64,000 nucleotides of DNA from Mantis religiosa (GCA_030765055.1 CM060947.1:220301610-220365609); one strand, 5' to 3'; counted from the first letter of the stretch, positions 9,979-24,225 are shown. Program-made: numbers and translations. The notes: generated by a model not told the origin, from the sequence alone.

Positions 9979-12900
9979 CACTAATTAAGCAATAAATGAA
10001 CCGAAACTGTGTTTTACTTTTAGATCTGGATATAAACCGATATAACGAAATAGTAATTGTTCGTTTCTTATCTATATTTTCTAATTGTGCTTATTATGAA
10101 TACGTTTTGGAGTTTCTGTAAGCCTCATTCGGATGCACTTAAGGTAGCCAGAAATATGATATTTAATAGTAGTGTTCATTACTACATACCACTGCTTCAA
10201 ATCAATTGTTCAAGTTAATAATGAGACCAAAAATTGCTTAGTTATATAATTGGAAAAGAAAATGAAGCAATGAAAAGTTTCAGTCGAAAATTCAAGGTAG
10301 GTTGTGAAGCAATAATATTGGCGGGCAAAGAGTTCCACTTTAACGGGACAGTTTGAAACAAATAGTGTTTAGCTCAGAGAATGCGTGAGTATGTATGAGA
10401 AGGATAGTTTTAATGACACTGGAATGCCCGTTTCAAACTGGTTTAATGCCTGCTTCTTTTTATCAGAACACCAAACTTGAAGTTGCCGACCAAGGGTTAC
10501 CAATATATCACTGTTTAGAGTTACTATATGTGAAATGTTTATTACTCGATAAAACTTAATTCGTTCCTCACGTATATATGAACTGACAAATATATTCTCT
10601 CATCGCTTCTAGCTGCCCTCGACCAAGACAGAAGAAGAGGACTGCCGTAATCGGCTCCAAGCCACCAACCGAATGTCCTCCACAGCTGCGCGTGGGTGTG
10701 TGTGACCTTCACTTTCTCGAAGCCCTTTATTCAACCAAAGATTCCCTTTGTGACTATTTTGTTATGCCATTATTAAGGGTCCGAAGAATACCCTATTCAA
10801 TACCCTTTAGAACTCTGCTAAGGACACTGTCTCTTACGGCTCTTTTGTTAAAACAACTATTCACCCCAACTTCTTTTCGACACAGCTTCCCCTGCACGCG
10901 TTGTAACAAAGAACAAACATTCCTTTGAAATCCATCATGATTCTTTACTTATTTCAATCTTTTAATTTCGGTAACAGTTGTCTGAGACAACCTGGAGCTG
11001 CATCCTGTTTCACTGCTCAATGAAACTTAGAAATAAACATTGACATTGAAAAAAAATTTAGCACTAAACAGTTTGTTTTAAGCAACAATGGGCAGATTGC
11101 CGCCTTGTCACCTTACGTTTTGTTCAACGATATCCTATCATTGTACTTACTACACGAGAGAGAAAAGTGTGGTGTATTTTTAGCCTAAAAGTAAATCCTT
11201 GAGAATGCACCAAGATAACCCTTCAGTCCCTACTGTCCTGAGCATACGTAGCATTTTTAGGGTTGTAGCAAAAACCCACGCACACACAACACACACAAAA
11301 TTACAAAGACAACTGCTCACAATTACATTTTGTTCTGATGAGCACAACCACTTTATTTTTTTCACAAAAGAACCCCATTTTGTTAAAAATGAAAACAGTC
11401 CTTATATACAGTTCGGTTGAAACTGTGTACTTCATCCACAAAAGGAATTTCGAACATTTTACTCTGAACAACAAACTTTCAATTTTAATACATGCTCCAA
11501 AAAGGCACATTATATCCATTGTAATACACGCTGCAGAAGTTTTGTCAGCACCTTCGTCACTGTGTTTATGCCCTTTGGGAGTTCAAAAGTCCCTTTTTTA
11601 TGCATCGCTGCTGCCCCCCTTCTCTCTTTCGCTCACACTTGTGGAACGTCTTTCAAAATGTCAACTCCCATTTGACTGCTATTTCCAACTTCAAAGGCTC
11701 CATTCAAATCCTGCAACATACAAGAGAGCTGATATAATACGCAAAGTGGCTAACTTCGGACTGTCGAGAGGGCAATACAGAGACCTTTATGTCCTCTGTA
11801 AATCTCCCGTTCGGTAAGGATTCTCTCTAATTTTTCTTTTTCCTTTGTTTCCTTGCTGGTGAATAAAACCTGCTGCTGACAGAGATTTTATGCTTATCAA
11901 ATTGTGAACTGTAAAATAACTGCGTAAGGTATTTGAGAAAGGTACAGTGCGTGTAGATTAACATAAATCAACAAACTTAGTGTTCCAATTACATTAAGGT
12001 CTTTATGGTGTAATGTTAAAATGCTTATCACTCTAATGTTAAATAGAGTAACACAGCAATAGCACTAGTAGTATTCAAAAGTGAATGGTTTAATGTCCAT
12101 CAATTAACCTAATAGTGGAAACTATAGGGTGTTTCGAAATGACACCGAACGAATATATAAAAGTAGTTGGTCGGCTTCTATGTGACACATACAGATAGTT
12201 TTTACGACCACAAGAGCCAGAATGAGTGTGGGTTATGCAGTGACAGGAACAGCGCCGCGTACCTCACACTATCAAAGCTCGCAGATACATACCTGACACA
12301 CCGTGTCGAGTGCTGTAGCGGTTTGTAAACATATCGACATACTCCATGTTGGCTTGCTACTGTTAAGAATTTCTTTGGCTTCTGAAACCGCAATAAAAAG
12401 TTCTATTTTAGTTATTTTTAGTGGCTATTTAATGCGTTCCAACATTCCATTATAACAGTCAAAGACGGTACATAACCTGGTGGACATATGCAGCTTAAAC
12501 ATTTTAGAGGGAAGTTAATGTTAGTGAAATTGAGAATGGAAATATTAAATGATAAAAAGACCAGAGAACAATATCAAAAAGCTGTAGATAAGGTTAACCA
12601 AAATGAAATGTCGTATGTAATGAGCCAATCATTTTATTTTACTGTGTTTGATGATACTAAATGAAGCATTTCAAATTGAAAAGGAAGCTGTTGACTTTAC
12701 AGTAACTGGTTGAAAGCACTGTAGAATTAAGACCATAAATGTGCAATCTTGGAACTGTCTGAGTCCATATCAACTTTTTCACAAGTAACTGCCTTTTGCC
12801 TCATTACCTAAATGGTAGGCTTGGGTCACTGATAAAGACCAAGGAGCAATTCTTTTGTTTTCATGGCCGGTGCGTCCCAATAATAAATTTTGAGGTTCAC

Positions 12901-12999
12901 CAGTGGTTCCGTCACTGCCTAATCACAAAATAATGTAATATTTAATGCTGTAATAAATTATACCTAAGAGAATTTCGAAGCTGCGACACCAAATTTGGT
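9979..12999. other. Unassigned sequence, no gene supported
   Basis: Mostly AT-rich. Somewhat more complex patches lie at 10610-10930 and 11200-11820 (CA-rich start, then an open frame of 159 codons at 11338-11817 with no recognisable domain). Another lies at 12120-12420. None shows a family motif, terminal repeats or paired splice sites that I can defend. Confidence 0.4.
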
Positions 13000-13735
13000 C
13001 TAATATCTGTTTCATATAATCTTTCCCCACTGACATGTATCACTCCGCGTGTAACTACCTTCCCCCTCACCCTAATTGGCTAATGCTTTCGCGCCATAGG
13101 CCATAGGAGGTGCCTTCCCGTCACATTGAAACCTGCAGTAAACGTCATAATAATTGCCAGGAAGATAGATAGAATCATACAAATAAGAATACGAAGGCAT
13201 GCAAAGATAAAGTTTATAATGAAACTGGACAAGTTAAAACTGAATGAATGAGCAGTGAAACTAGAACAAGTTTATAATGAAAGGCCTTCGGCCTTTTTTC
13301 ACATATCTTGAAAAGCTGCTTGTCTTTCAGTCTTACAAGTTGTCACGCCATACCTGCTTTGTGTTCTTCATTCACCCAAGTCTCGTCAAGGCAGTATATT
13401 TTGCGACTTGTATATCGGTACAGTCTAACTGTCCTTAAATAACGTCTTCGCCACACAGCAATATCGCCCCTGGAGTGGTAAGTTTTCCTGCTGTCTCAAT
13501 TTCATGTCGCGATGTTCCTACGCATCTAACACACCTGTAAGTTCAGAGCACAGCTATTTGAATTCTCTCACTGACAAAGACGGATTCTTCTCTGTGAGTG
13601 CATTAAACACATGCAATACAATTCTTTTTTCGCCGTTTTGTAATGGTTTTCCCTAGCGATGCTTCAGCGAAAAATTGATGCTAGACTCTGCCATTATCCA
13701 TATAAGTACAAGTGCAATAAACGATTAATAAAATA
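13000..13735 (-). pseudogene. Tc1/IS630-like transposase remnant, copy 1
   Basis: On the minus strand the remnant starts near 13700 with MAESSINF and runs through NGEKRIVLHVFNALTEKNPS and LSVREF, the N-terminal region of a repeat-encoded protein also seen in copy 2. Further on it has KIYCLDETWVNEEHKAGMA, where the Asp of the LDE motif is the usual first catalytic residue of IS630/Tc1-type DDE transposases. Stops and frameshifts are frequent and the rest of the catalytic domain is missing. The 3' part shares non-coding sequence with copy 2 (for example CACTCCGCGTG). The exact termini were not identified. Confidence 0.72.
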
Positions 13736-13755
13736 TATTAATCCCTTTAGTAGCT

Positions 13756-14230
13756 TTGGTGAAAGCTGTAATACAGCAAGCGTCAGATAAGCCTATAGAC
13801 TGCATCCTGTTTACCGGCTATCTTTTCGGCAGAATCAGCAGCATTCTTGCCAAATACAACACCAGGACCATACACAAGCCACCTCCGAAGATTAAACATC
13901 TGTTGAGACCAGTGAACGACAAACTGGACTTCCAAGTTCCGGGAGTGTACCGCATTCGCGGTGAATGTAGGACACCGTATATAGGACAAAACGGAACGAA
14001 CATCGCTTCTAGAATAATCGAAAACGAACGGAACATTCGTTTAATGCAACCTGAGAAGCCTGGACTGTAAGAGCATTGTTTTGATATCGACCATAAGGCC
14101 AATTTTCGGGAGACGACCATCTTGGCAAAATGCAACAGTTACTGGGAGGGGAGAATTAAGGGGACTTTGGCGATTTCCTCTGAAAGGAGCGCACTTAATC
14201 GTGATGCTGGATTTCAGTTCAGCTCCTTTG
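13756..14230 (+). pseudogene. Penelope-like GIY-YIG endonuclease domain, degraded
   Basis: The frame runs from about 13745 to an in-frame TAA at 14068, then continues in the same frame (EHCFDIDHKANFRETTILAK). It includes the PLE linker IHKPPPKIKHLLRPVNDKLD and the endonuclease start GVYRIRGECRTPYIGQNGTN followed by RIIENERNIRLMQPEK. In active relatives the second part reads TGR...R..EHER. Here the Arg after TG is replaced by Thr and the His by Asn, so catalysis is likely lost even apart from the stop. The reverse transcriptase part is absent because of 5' truncation. Confidence 0.82.
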
Positions 14231-14450
14231 GAAACCGGTCCTAAAAATGAAAATCCGTCGAATTAAGAAGAAAAGGTCAATAGAGCTTGATAATCAAGTT
14301 AAGCAGTTAGTTTCTTTGACCCAATTTTTATACTCACGCCATATCCTGAAAACAGTTGTTTGTTCAGTAATGCGAATTATGATAGTGTTTTGTCTTTGTT
14401 TATAGTTGTGTTATATCCAGTACTTCATTTTTGGTTATAACATTTTATAA

Positions 14451-14495
14451 ATATCCTGATGATGGGAGAGATGCACACTCCCGAAACGTTGATAT
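14451..14495 (+). ncRNA. Hammerhead ribozyme candidate of PLE-B
   Basis: All parts of a minimal type I hammerhead can be laid out. Stem I 5' strand ATATC (14451-14455), core CTGATGA (14456-14462), an extra T, stem II GGGAG (14464-14468) with a 9-nt loop closing on CTCCC (14478-14482), core GAAAC (14483-14487), triplet GTT (14488-14490), and stem I 3' strand GATAT (14491-14495). Stem III would be the 2-bp AC/GU, which normally needs a dimeric form (ACGU is self-complementary). Hammerheads of this weak-stem-III kind are reported from Penelope-like elements. Predicted cleavage is after GUU. Confidence 0.65.
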
Positions 14496-14599
14496 CTAAT
14501 CATCTTTTCACCTGGCTGACTGCCCGAGAAGAAAGTGAGGTGATAAACTTCTAAGTTGGTTTGTGATAGGCTATTCTGTGTGCGGGCCACTGTGGCCCA

Positions 14600-15735
14600 G
14601 TTTTGCCCTGAACTACCTAACCACTGATCTAATATAAAATATAGCCCAAAGACCTAAACCCCAACTTATTGACTTAACAATATTGCTTATAGGCACAGTT
14701 TTCGAAAGAACAGGTTGCCAATATAACCATGAAGGTACAGACGGGCTGTAAATTGAACAGTTAAAAAAAGCATGTTCAAAGTAAGTACTTCATTTCAACT
14801 GAAGCTCGCGTGTTTCATATCAGCCACGACCATTATGTGCTTTTAAGTTTGTCGAAATTTTCTTATATTTAAGGAATAAAAGATTAATTTTATTTGAGTC
14901 TTGAAGGAACATGCAAAGCTATATTGTGAGTGCATGAAGAATGTCATTGGTTACTTAGTTGATTTGACGTAATATTCAGTTTATTCCGAACCATATGGTT
15001 CTAAAATTTGGAGCCGTGGTGTTAAAATACAGAATTATACACTAAAAGTATTAATAACTAGTTAGTTACATGAACATGACGATAACCGCAATAAAGTTTC
15101 TGAATACCTCCTACAGTTCTCACGGTTTACTTTCTCAGCCCAAACTCTGCTTCTATTTCTAGCAAAATATCCATGGACTGGAAAAACCTTCAAATAATCT
15201 CAAATATCTTTTTTTTTTCCTTCAACACAGCCATTATAAGTGGGACATGCACGCTAGGACCAAATTATTGGGCAGTTCCGCCAGGTGATTTAAAGTTAAT
15301 AAACACGTACGTGTGGTGTCATTTGTTTCACAAAAACTGTCGTGCTCTGCATGCGGATGAGTATAAACGTGGAACGTAAATGTTTTATGGTCATACATAA
15401 AGCTCATAAAGCAGCAGTGGGGTAGCGATCAGGACATCTGTCCCCGGAGTCGTACTGACGTCATTTCTTCTTCCATGTTGCGATCTGCCGTAAAAAATAT
15501 ACAGCCTTCTTCAAGGGCATGAACTGAAAAGGCAGATCTAAATGTTAATGCGTACTTTCAGTGAAGCTGATAGTAAGCGTGTACCATGTCGTAACTAATG
15601 GTGTACAGCTGTGTACAAAAGCTCGACAATTTAGGGCTGGCTAAAATACCTATCTGCTACAACTTTATAAGCGTTTTATAACGTTTCCTGTTACATATTA
15701 TTAAATCTACAGTGTTGCAGCGGAATTCCTTGCTT
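14600..15735. other. Unassigned sequence before the LINE
   Basis: No coding region or repeat recognised. A short poly-T tract lies near 15210. The end of this stretch carries the left target-site copy of the LINE. Confidence 0.4.
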
Positions 15736-15749
15736 ACATCACCAAATTA
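15736..15749. repeat. LINE target-site duplication, left
   Basis: ACATCACCAAATTA; repeated exactly at 17984-17997 on the other side of the LINE. Confidence 0.85.
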
Positions 15750-17943
<2,194 letters not shown>

Positions 17944-17983
17944 TTGCTTATGCCATGAAGTGAAGAAGAAGAAGAAGAAGAAA

Positions 17984-17997
17984 ACATCACCAAATTA
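17984..17997. repeat. LINE target-site duplication, right
   Basis: ACATCACCAAATTA, identical to 15736-15749, directly after the (GAA)n tail. Confidence 0.85.
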
Positions 17998-18594
17998 CAT
18001 ATATACGATTATTTCTATTAGTGACCACAGGGCTTCCATACATGTCAGAAGTGATATAGCAGATAATTTCACTTTTACGGGATTCTCCACACCTGATGGC
18101 GTTATTATATTACCTACCAGTCGCTCTCTCCAAGTTGCCTGTTCGTACTTACCACCCTACTACATACTAATCTTTGTTTCATAGAACCTTGCCCCGCTGA
18201 CATGTATCACTCCGCGTGCAACTACCTTCCCCCTCACCCTAATTGGTTAATGCTTTCGCGCCATTGACCATAGGCTGTGCCTTCCCGTCACATTTAAACC
18301 TGTAGTAAACGTCATAATAATTGCCAGGAAGACAGATAAAATCATACAAATAAGGATATGAAGATATACAAAAATAATGAAGTTTATAATGAGACTGAGC
18401 AAGTTGAATCTAAATGAATGAGCAATGAAACTGAAACTAGTTCATAATGAAAAGCCTTCGGCCTTTTCCACTGGAATGTTTTAAACCAGCACAAATACCT
18501 TGAAAAAATGCTTGTCTTTCAGTCTTAAAAAGTAGTGTCATGCCATACTTGTTGTGTGTCCTTCATTCACCCAAGTCTCGTCAAGGTAGTATAT

Positions 18595-19078
18595 TGTCAC
18601 CCAATTAGCGTAAGGTACGACCGGCGACAGCTGGAAGGGACCTGAGGCCGCCGAGCCACGCCCCCCGCCCATTAATCTGTGACTAACTGAGGGGTGATTA
18701 GGGAAATGTCACTCGTCCCTGGACGCTTCTCTCCCCTTCTCCTGTCCTCCGGGACTTTCGTGGTGATCGGCGGAAAACCAGAGACTTCTAGAAAAACAGT
18801 GACATTCCTATAAAAAGGGCTTCAATGAGACAGTCAGTGTTTTGGCGAACAGCTGTAAGAGTGCAGCGCTAGTGTAAGAACGAGAAGACTGTGCAACGGA
18901 AGAATTCACGTAATTGTGAGCGTACAGTGGAATTGTAACGGACGAACTGGTGAATCGTAATTGTGTGCATTACGTAATTCGGTGTAATTGGCAAGTATTT
19001 AACTGTAAGTCGGTGGAAATAAAGGACATTTTTAGTGGTGCAATTGGACTTTTCATTTCACGAACCCACAAAGTCACA
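18595..19078 (+). mobile_element. Gypsy-type solo LTR, 484 bp
   Basis: Begins TGTCACCCAATTAGCG and ends CCCACAAAGTCACA, flanked by ATAT on both sides (18591-18594 and 19079-19082). The copy of the host repeat at 13400 shows the uninterrupted site. A TATA-like TATAAAAA (18809-18816) and an AATAAA signal (19018-19023) sit where a promoter and polyadenylation site are expected. The last ~200 bp match the complement of the mini-gypsy LTR start, while the first half is different. Confidence 0.92.
18809..18816 (+). promoter_or_regulatory. TATA-like box of the solo LTR
   Basis: TATAAAAA followed by GGGC, placed near the U3/R border of the LTR. Confidence 0.55.
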
Positions 19079-19203
19079 ATATTTTGCGACTTCTATCTCG
19101 GTACATTGTCCTTAAATAACGCCTTCGCCATGCAGCAATATCGCCCCTGGAGTGATAAGTTTTCCTGTTGTCTCAATTTTCTCTCACGATGTTCCTACAG
19201 ACG

Positions 19204-19210
19204 TAACACA

Positions 19211-19261
<51 letters not shown>
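19204..19261. repeat. (CA)n microsatellite inside the transposase remnant
   Basis: About 28 CA units. Copy 1 has only a short CTAACACACCTG at the same place, so the expansion happened in this copy. Confidence 0.95.
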
Positions 19262-19263
<2 letters not shown>

Positions 19264-19460
19264 GTAAGTTCAGAGCACAGCTGTTCAACTTCTCTCACTG
19301 ACAAAGATGAATTATTCTCTGTGAGTGCATTAAACACATGCACAATTCTTTTTTCGCCTGTTTGTAAAGAATTATCCTTGCGATACTTCTGCAAAAAACT
19401 GGCGGTAGACTCTGCCATTACACATATAATAAGTACACGCGCAGTAAACGATCAATAAAA

Positions 19461-20439
19461 TAATTAAGCTCTCGTACTCGACACAACACACCTTCGAATG
19501 GCGATATATGACTAATCCAGTTCAAAACAAGGTCGGTGATGAAAGTCATATAAACAAATATGTCATCACTACCGCTAAATCACGTGCTATCTTGCCCTGT
19601 GCTTGAGAGCAAAGAAATCTCCTCTTTACTTCGTTAAGAATTAACACGCATTTCAGATAAATCAACTCTGTTGCGTAATATATTTAATTCAAACAGTTAC
19701 GAAAATATAAGTTTGACAATTCTCTTCCAACATATAAATATATATCACCATGTTAAACAACGAACTAATTTTTACCGCACAACGGTCTGTACCTCAACAG
19801 CAGCCAATGAGAGGTGATTAGGTCACGTGACCTTTAAGAGATACCGGGCAAGCTTATGTGAAACAAGGATTAGAACAGGATCTTTCGCCCCATAGGAGCT
19901 ATCCTCAGTTCTATTAATCATACGAATTTCATCTGGGCACTTGATTCAAACTTTAGGTATAGCATGTCACAGGCCAGTCACAGATGCAAAGGAAAGGATA
20001 CCAGTAGAAGTCTTAACAACACAGGTATGATCACAGTAAATGGAAAGGATGGCTCTAGTTTCCCTGGAGTTTCTTATAATATGCAAGGCTTATAGACGTA
20101 TTTTGACCCGCTATTGTTCACTTTATTGGACAAAAAACATTATGTATTGCATTCATATGGCCTCTATACTCTTGTGATGGCTTTCCTTACACACGTTTAT
20201 TCTCTATCCACGTCATGTAAATCGAGAAAAACGTTTTTATGTAGAAACAATTACGCCATTCCACATCTTCTTGTAGCTACCCACAACGTAAACAGAAGAA
20301 TAAGGAAGGACTTAAGAGATGTCCAAATCTTTTAAGGGGTGGTGGGTATGGATTGTTATTAATTCCCATTATATTTACATGACCAGGAAGAGAAAAAAGT
20401 CCTGAAATTCCATTGTTTGTATTATTAGGAAACAAGTAG
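19461..20439. other. Unassigned sequence
   Basis: No gene or repeat family recognised between the transposase remnant and the repeat at 20440. Confidence 0.4.
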
Positions 20440-20910
20440 CTAATAAACGACTTCCCACTTGATCGGGACCCCAGAACCAGTTTGACGGCTGTGCGGTGCT
20501 GAGCTGAGCTGACGGTCAGACACGTACTTTTAGACTGTTTTAACTTAACTCGTCTGCGAAGGTCTCTCCAGCTGCCGGTCAGTTTGGCAGAGATACTCGC
20601 GTATGACGAGATGGCGGTGGGCAAAGTTTTAGCTATCCTTTTAAACACATTTAGAATTTAGATTTAACCATATAAAGGATTTTAGAACTTTTAACCTTTT
20701 ACAGCTTTCAGTTTTTGTGGTCTAAGCCTTTTTTAGTCATTACCACACCCTCGTTTTTATCTTTTTTCTTTTAATCTTTTAGCTTTTTAGCCTTTTGGTT
20801 TTCTTAAACTCCACTGTTTTTGTTAAGGGCGCTGATGACCTAGAAGTTGAGCGCCTTTAACACGCAATCATCATCATTATCATCATCAGCATCATCATCT
20901 TCCCATTTGA
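20440..20910 (+). repeat. Dispersed retroposon with 3' hairpin and (ATC)n tail, copy 1
   Basis: GC-richer 5' part with CAGCTGCCGGTCAGTTTGGC, a T-rich middle, then a 3' hairpin GGCGCT...AGCGCC (near 20828-20857) around GATGACC, and a CATCATCAT tail. The segment around the cagct(g/t)ccggt motif and GATACT matches 32725-32760. A conserved 3' hairpin plus simple tail suggests mobilisation by a LINE. Confidence 0.6.
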
Positions 20911-22584
20911 TAAGGGTATAAGTTTTTAAATGTATTTAGTCGATAACGAGAAATATGACGGAAATAATAAATTCCATGAAAGAAAATAGGCTTATATAAG
21001 TTTGTAATGCTTGATACAAATGGTGTACTTTTATGAGATCTATATTTTATATATAAAACTTTTAGCTACATTTTATGATTTAATTTGTCAAGAATATGTC
21101 TTAAACAAGTAATATTTCAGTTAAACTAGAAACTTTTTGTGGAAGTAAAAATATCTACAGAATTTTTGTCGCGGAGGGACGTTCTTAAAACTTTAACTGC
21201 TACATTCTGGAACATTTTATTCAAAATTGTGTGATCAGACAGACAAACACAGTCCTTCTTCTGAAAATATGTTTTGGATCCCAGAATTCTCTGTGAAATA
21301 TTGATATGGAATTTATGGGTGGAATTCAGTATTTCCTCAATACATATATTCTGAGTACATGGCTGAGAAGGTAAAGATAATGTACTTCATCCTAAAACTT
21401 ATTTGGAACTTCAGAATGTATGTTATATAATAATATTGAATATGCCTGAAAACTCGACTGCTTTAGGAGACCCAGTTATTTTATACCTTTCTTTAAGTTT
21501 AGCGTCCGTTAGTTGGGTGGAACATACTGGAATGACAGGGTTAAAAATTTCTCAAATAAGCCTGACATTTTTAGTTTAGAGTTATCCATATTCGTGTCTT
21601 CAGGATAAACGCGCTGCCATATTCAGAAGTACATGTGGGTTTTGTACTGCAAAACTAGACATTGAAAATTAATTATTGGATAGTAAAGATTATAAGGCAA
21701 CAATATTGTTAAGGGACCCAAAATCGATATCAAGTTACCTGTCTTTCTGGTGTGAGTGTAGTGCGTCTACATTACATTTAAGAAGTTGAGAGGTCTCGAG
21801 TTCAATTGTTGGCTGAGCCAGCCAGATAACATATTTTTCCTGAGTTTTTCTTTGTCTTGAGAATGCGACTGGGAGTAACTTAAAATTATATTAAGTGCAT
21901 TTCCCACTTCATGATTCCTTTTAGCTCTTCCGATGGAAGTCGTTTGGGATATATACTTTTTTAACGTGGTCGTCAAAGTCGGATAAGTCGATGACTTAGG
22001 CTTTATTTTCTTATGGGATGAAAATAACTTCCAAATCTTATGATAATCTATGCATTTTATATCTCTGTAATTTTAACTGTTAGGCTGTTGCTGGGATATA
22101 ACTTTTCTACGCGAGTCCGAGTGCAGCAGCTGGCGCCAGAATCGCCATGGGGTTATAATCACTGAGAAGAAAGAACACAGAGAGTACTGCATGTTACCTA
22201 ACAAAAAGGAAGACATTACAGGAACACGGGTATTTCGTTCTGGGTTCATAACCTCGAAATAAAATGAGTAATAGTCGCTAAATTGCGACAGGTTCAATAT
22301 TTTTACGAGCTGGATTTCCTTGTGTCATTCTATGTTGGTCAGCTTAAGAATTCCAGTGGCGACTTAATTTAGTTTACCCCTTCATACTTAAAAATATTTA
22401 CTAATTATTTAAAGGGATTTTATAGAAATTCTCTCCTTTATACTTTATAATTCTATTTTTCTGCAATAATAAGTGTTCCAAATAAGAATAAAAGCTCCTT
22501 CGATATTGAGACAAAAGGGTAATTATGAAACATTGGCAGAACGTTTGATAAGCTCGAGGGTATCTACCAGGGCAATCCACACAG
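20911..22584. other. AT-rich sequence with faint SINE-like traces
   Basis: No gene seen. Segments at 21570-21610 (TTTAGAGTTATCCATATTCG) and 21810-21835 (GAGGTCTCGAGTTCAATTG) resemble decayed pieces of SINE family 1 or a related tRNA-derived unit, but too weakly to annotate separately. Confidence 0.3.
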
Positions 22585-23120
22585 AGTGAAGACTGACCCC
22601 CCCCCCCCCCCACCTCTAATGACCACGGAGTTACCGAGCTGTCCCAAAAGGGCGCCCGGCGCATCCGTGGGGCTTTCCATAGGACATGAGCTAGAAATTA
22701 ACAAGCCCCTGCATCTGGTCCTGTGGACTCAAGACGGGATGGAAATGGATGCACCACTTACGCGTGCCAACCCCAAAGGGGAAGGCTACTGATATGACCA
22801 CGGTAGGACCGCCTGGTGATCTAGCACACTTTCTACTAGCTATGCAGGCTAGTACGCGGGAATATATGGCTTCCCTCAACCCGTCCGGAGACGGGGTGAT
22901 CTCCCACTGGTATCGCGAACCACTGCCCCCTCGAGTCCAACCCATTCCGAACAACATCCATTAAGAGAGGAGCTCGAATGTTCGGCCCGAGGTTCCTCTA
23001 GTAACGTCAGAGGTACCACGAGGGCTAGTGGTCCGCAGCGCCCGCACTACGGCAGCTGAAGGGGAGGGATCCCCTCTTCTACGTGAGGAACGTTTGATTA
23101 TCTGAACCCCTCCCCGACAG
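22585..23120. other. GC-rich island of unknown nature
   Basis: A block of about 0.5 kb markedly richer in G+C than its surroundings, starting with a run of 15 C (22597-22611). Both strands have open frames of 70-90 codons with no recognisable domain (plus: 22749-22964; minus: 22691-22957). No splice signals or tRNA boxes were convincing. It may be a transposed repeat or a CpG-rich regulatory segment. Confidence 0.35.
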
Positions 23121-23924
23121 TACTTCAAGTTCTGGAAGTGTTGCATTTTGGATAAGCTACCTTTCGTTGTTAGAGGAATTCTAGGCCAAATTGGATATCT
23201 AATATATGGACACTGAAGATAGGTTAAAAGTCTAGCCCAATTCTTGGTGCCATAGTCCTTTAAAATTCAAAAACGGCAGTGTTACAATAATGCAGAAATA
23301 CTTCTCACATTCCAGGTAATAATATTGTCAGGTCACCAAAATAGCTAACCGCTAACCGTTATGTTGTAAATGTTCCCCATTTATCCCAATTTCCAATAAA
23401 CCTAATTATAACTTAGCTAAATACAAAAGAAATAAAGCAAAGCTTTATGCATGACAGAATATGGCATCAATAAAATTACGTGTACACGTCTGTAGCATTG
23501 GAAGAAATTTATTCAGAACTTTTGACATTGTTTCATTACATAAATAACTTCGCTATTTGATATATTACTTATGGAAACTAATACAAAACGCTAAATTTTG
23601 CTCTTTAAATCTGTCTTCTTTTGGATGACGAGTTACATAATTCTCATCTGTGTATATATTGAACAAAATGTATGCAGTATTGTCATGCCATATCCTTAAA
23701 ATGCATTAACATAATTATATGATCAATGTTTCTATTCTCATGAGAGGTAGCGACATCTCAGTAGGCCCCAAGTAAGATGCATGGGTTGAACATAATTTTA
23801 AATTGCGTCTGGTCTGAAAAAGAAATGTTCTAGTCCTTAAAAATTAAATCATTTTGGACTACCTTTTTCCAAAATGGAAACCTGAGAATTTATAGAGTAT
23901 TGCAGTTTTATTTATTTATTATTT
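23121..23924. other. AT-rich sequence, nothing recognised
   Basis: No gene, repeat or motif supported. Confidence 0.4.
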
Positions 23925-24225
23925 TCCCTCCCTTTCTCACCAATGCTTGTGCTAGGATTCGCGGTTCCCTCAGAGCGAGGGAGCCGAAGCATTTGAACTC
24001 AGATAGCAGGGCTGAGGGGTCGGCCCAACCCTTGGGATGATGAAGAGATGAATCGTGAAGCAATTGGTGGAATGATGGTCGGGGAAACCAGAGGACCCGG
24101 AGGAAGCCCACCCCAGCGCCATGTTGTTCACCACAAATCCCACTTTGTGGTCGCCAGGGAGCAAACCCGGTCCGGCTAGGTGAGATCAAAGTGGTCTAAC
24201 TACTCAGCCATGGCGCGGTCTGCAG
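23925..24225 (-). repeat. tRNA-derived SINE, family 2
   Basis: The minus strand starts with a tRNA-like head GCGCCATGGCTGAGTAG (A box) and a decayed B box, followed by a body shared with 34530-34792 that includes the complement of GGAGGACCCGG-type sequence. It ends at CTCCCTTTCTCACCAATGC read on the plus strand. Confidence 0.72.

Larger units (their letters stand above)
13750..14510 (+). mobile_element. Penelope-like element B (PLE-B), 3' fragment
   Basis: Contains the last part of a PLE polyprotein (13756-14240), a 3' untranslated stretch, and a hammerhead-type motif about 0.2 kb downstream, in the order expected at PLE 3' ends. The 5' boundary lies next to the Tc1-like remnant. The 3' boundary is uncertain and could run to about 14600. 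Confidence 0.72.
18168..19460 (-). pseudogene. Tc1/IS630-like transposase remnant, copy 2, split by a solo LTR
   Basis: Second copy of the family at 13000-13735. On the minus strand it starts at 19418 with MAESTASFLQKYRKDNSLQT, continues GEKRIVHVFNALTENNSSLS and VREVEQLCSELTG, then enters a CA repeat that has expanded inside the coding sequence. After the repeat the sequence matches copy 1 again up to the catalytic LDE-type region, where a 484-bp LTR (18595-19078) is inserted. The left part (18190-18600) carries the same non-coding segment as copy 1. It is inactive. Confidence 0.75.

Noticed and set aside
14584..14598. Short palindrome GGGCCAC-T-GTGGCCC after PLE-B
   Set aside because: Too short and isolated to assign a role; no T-run or other signal beside it.
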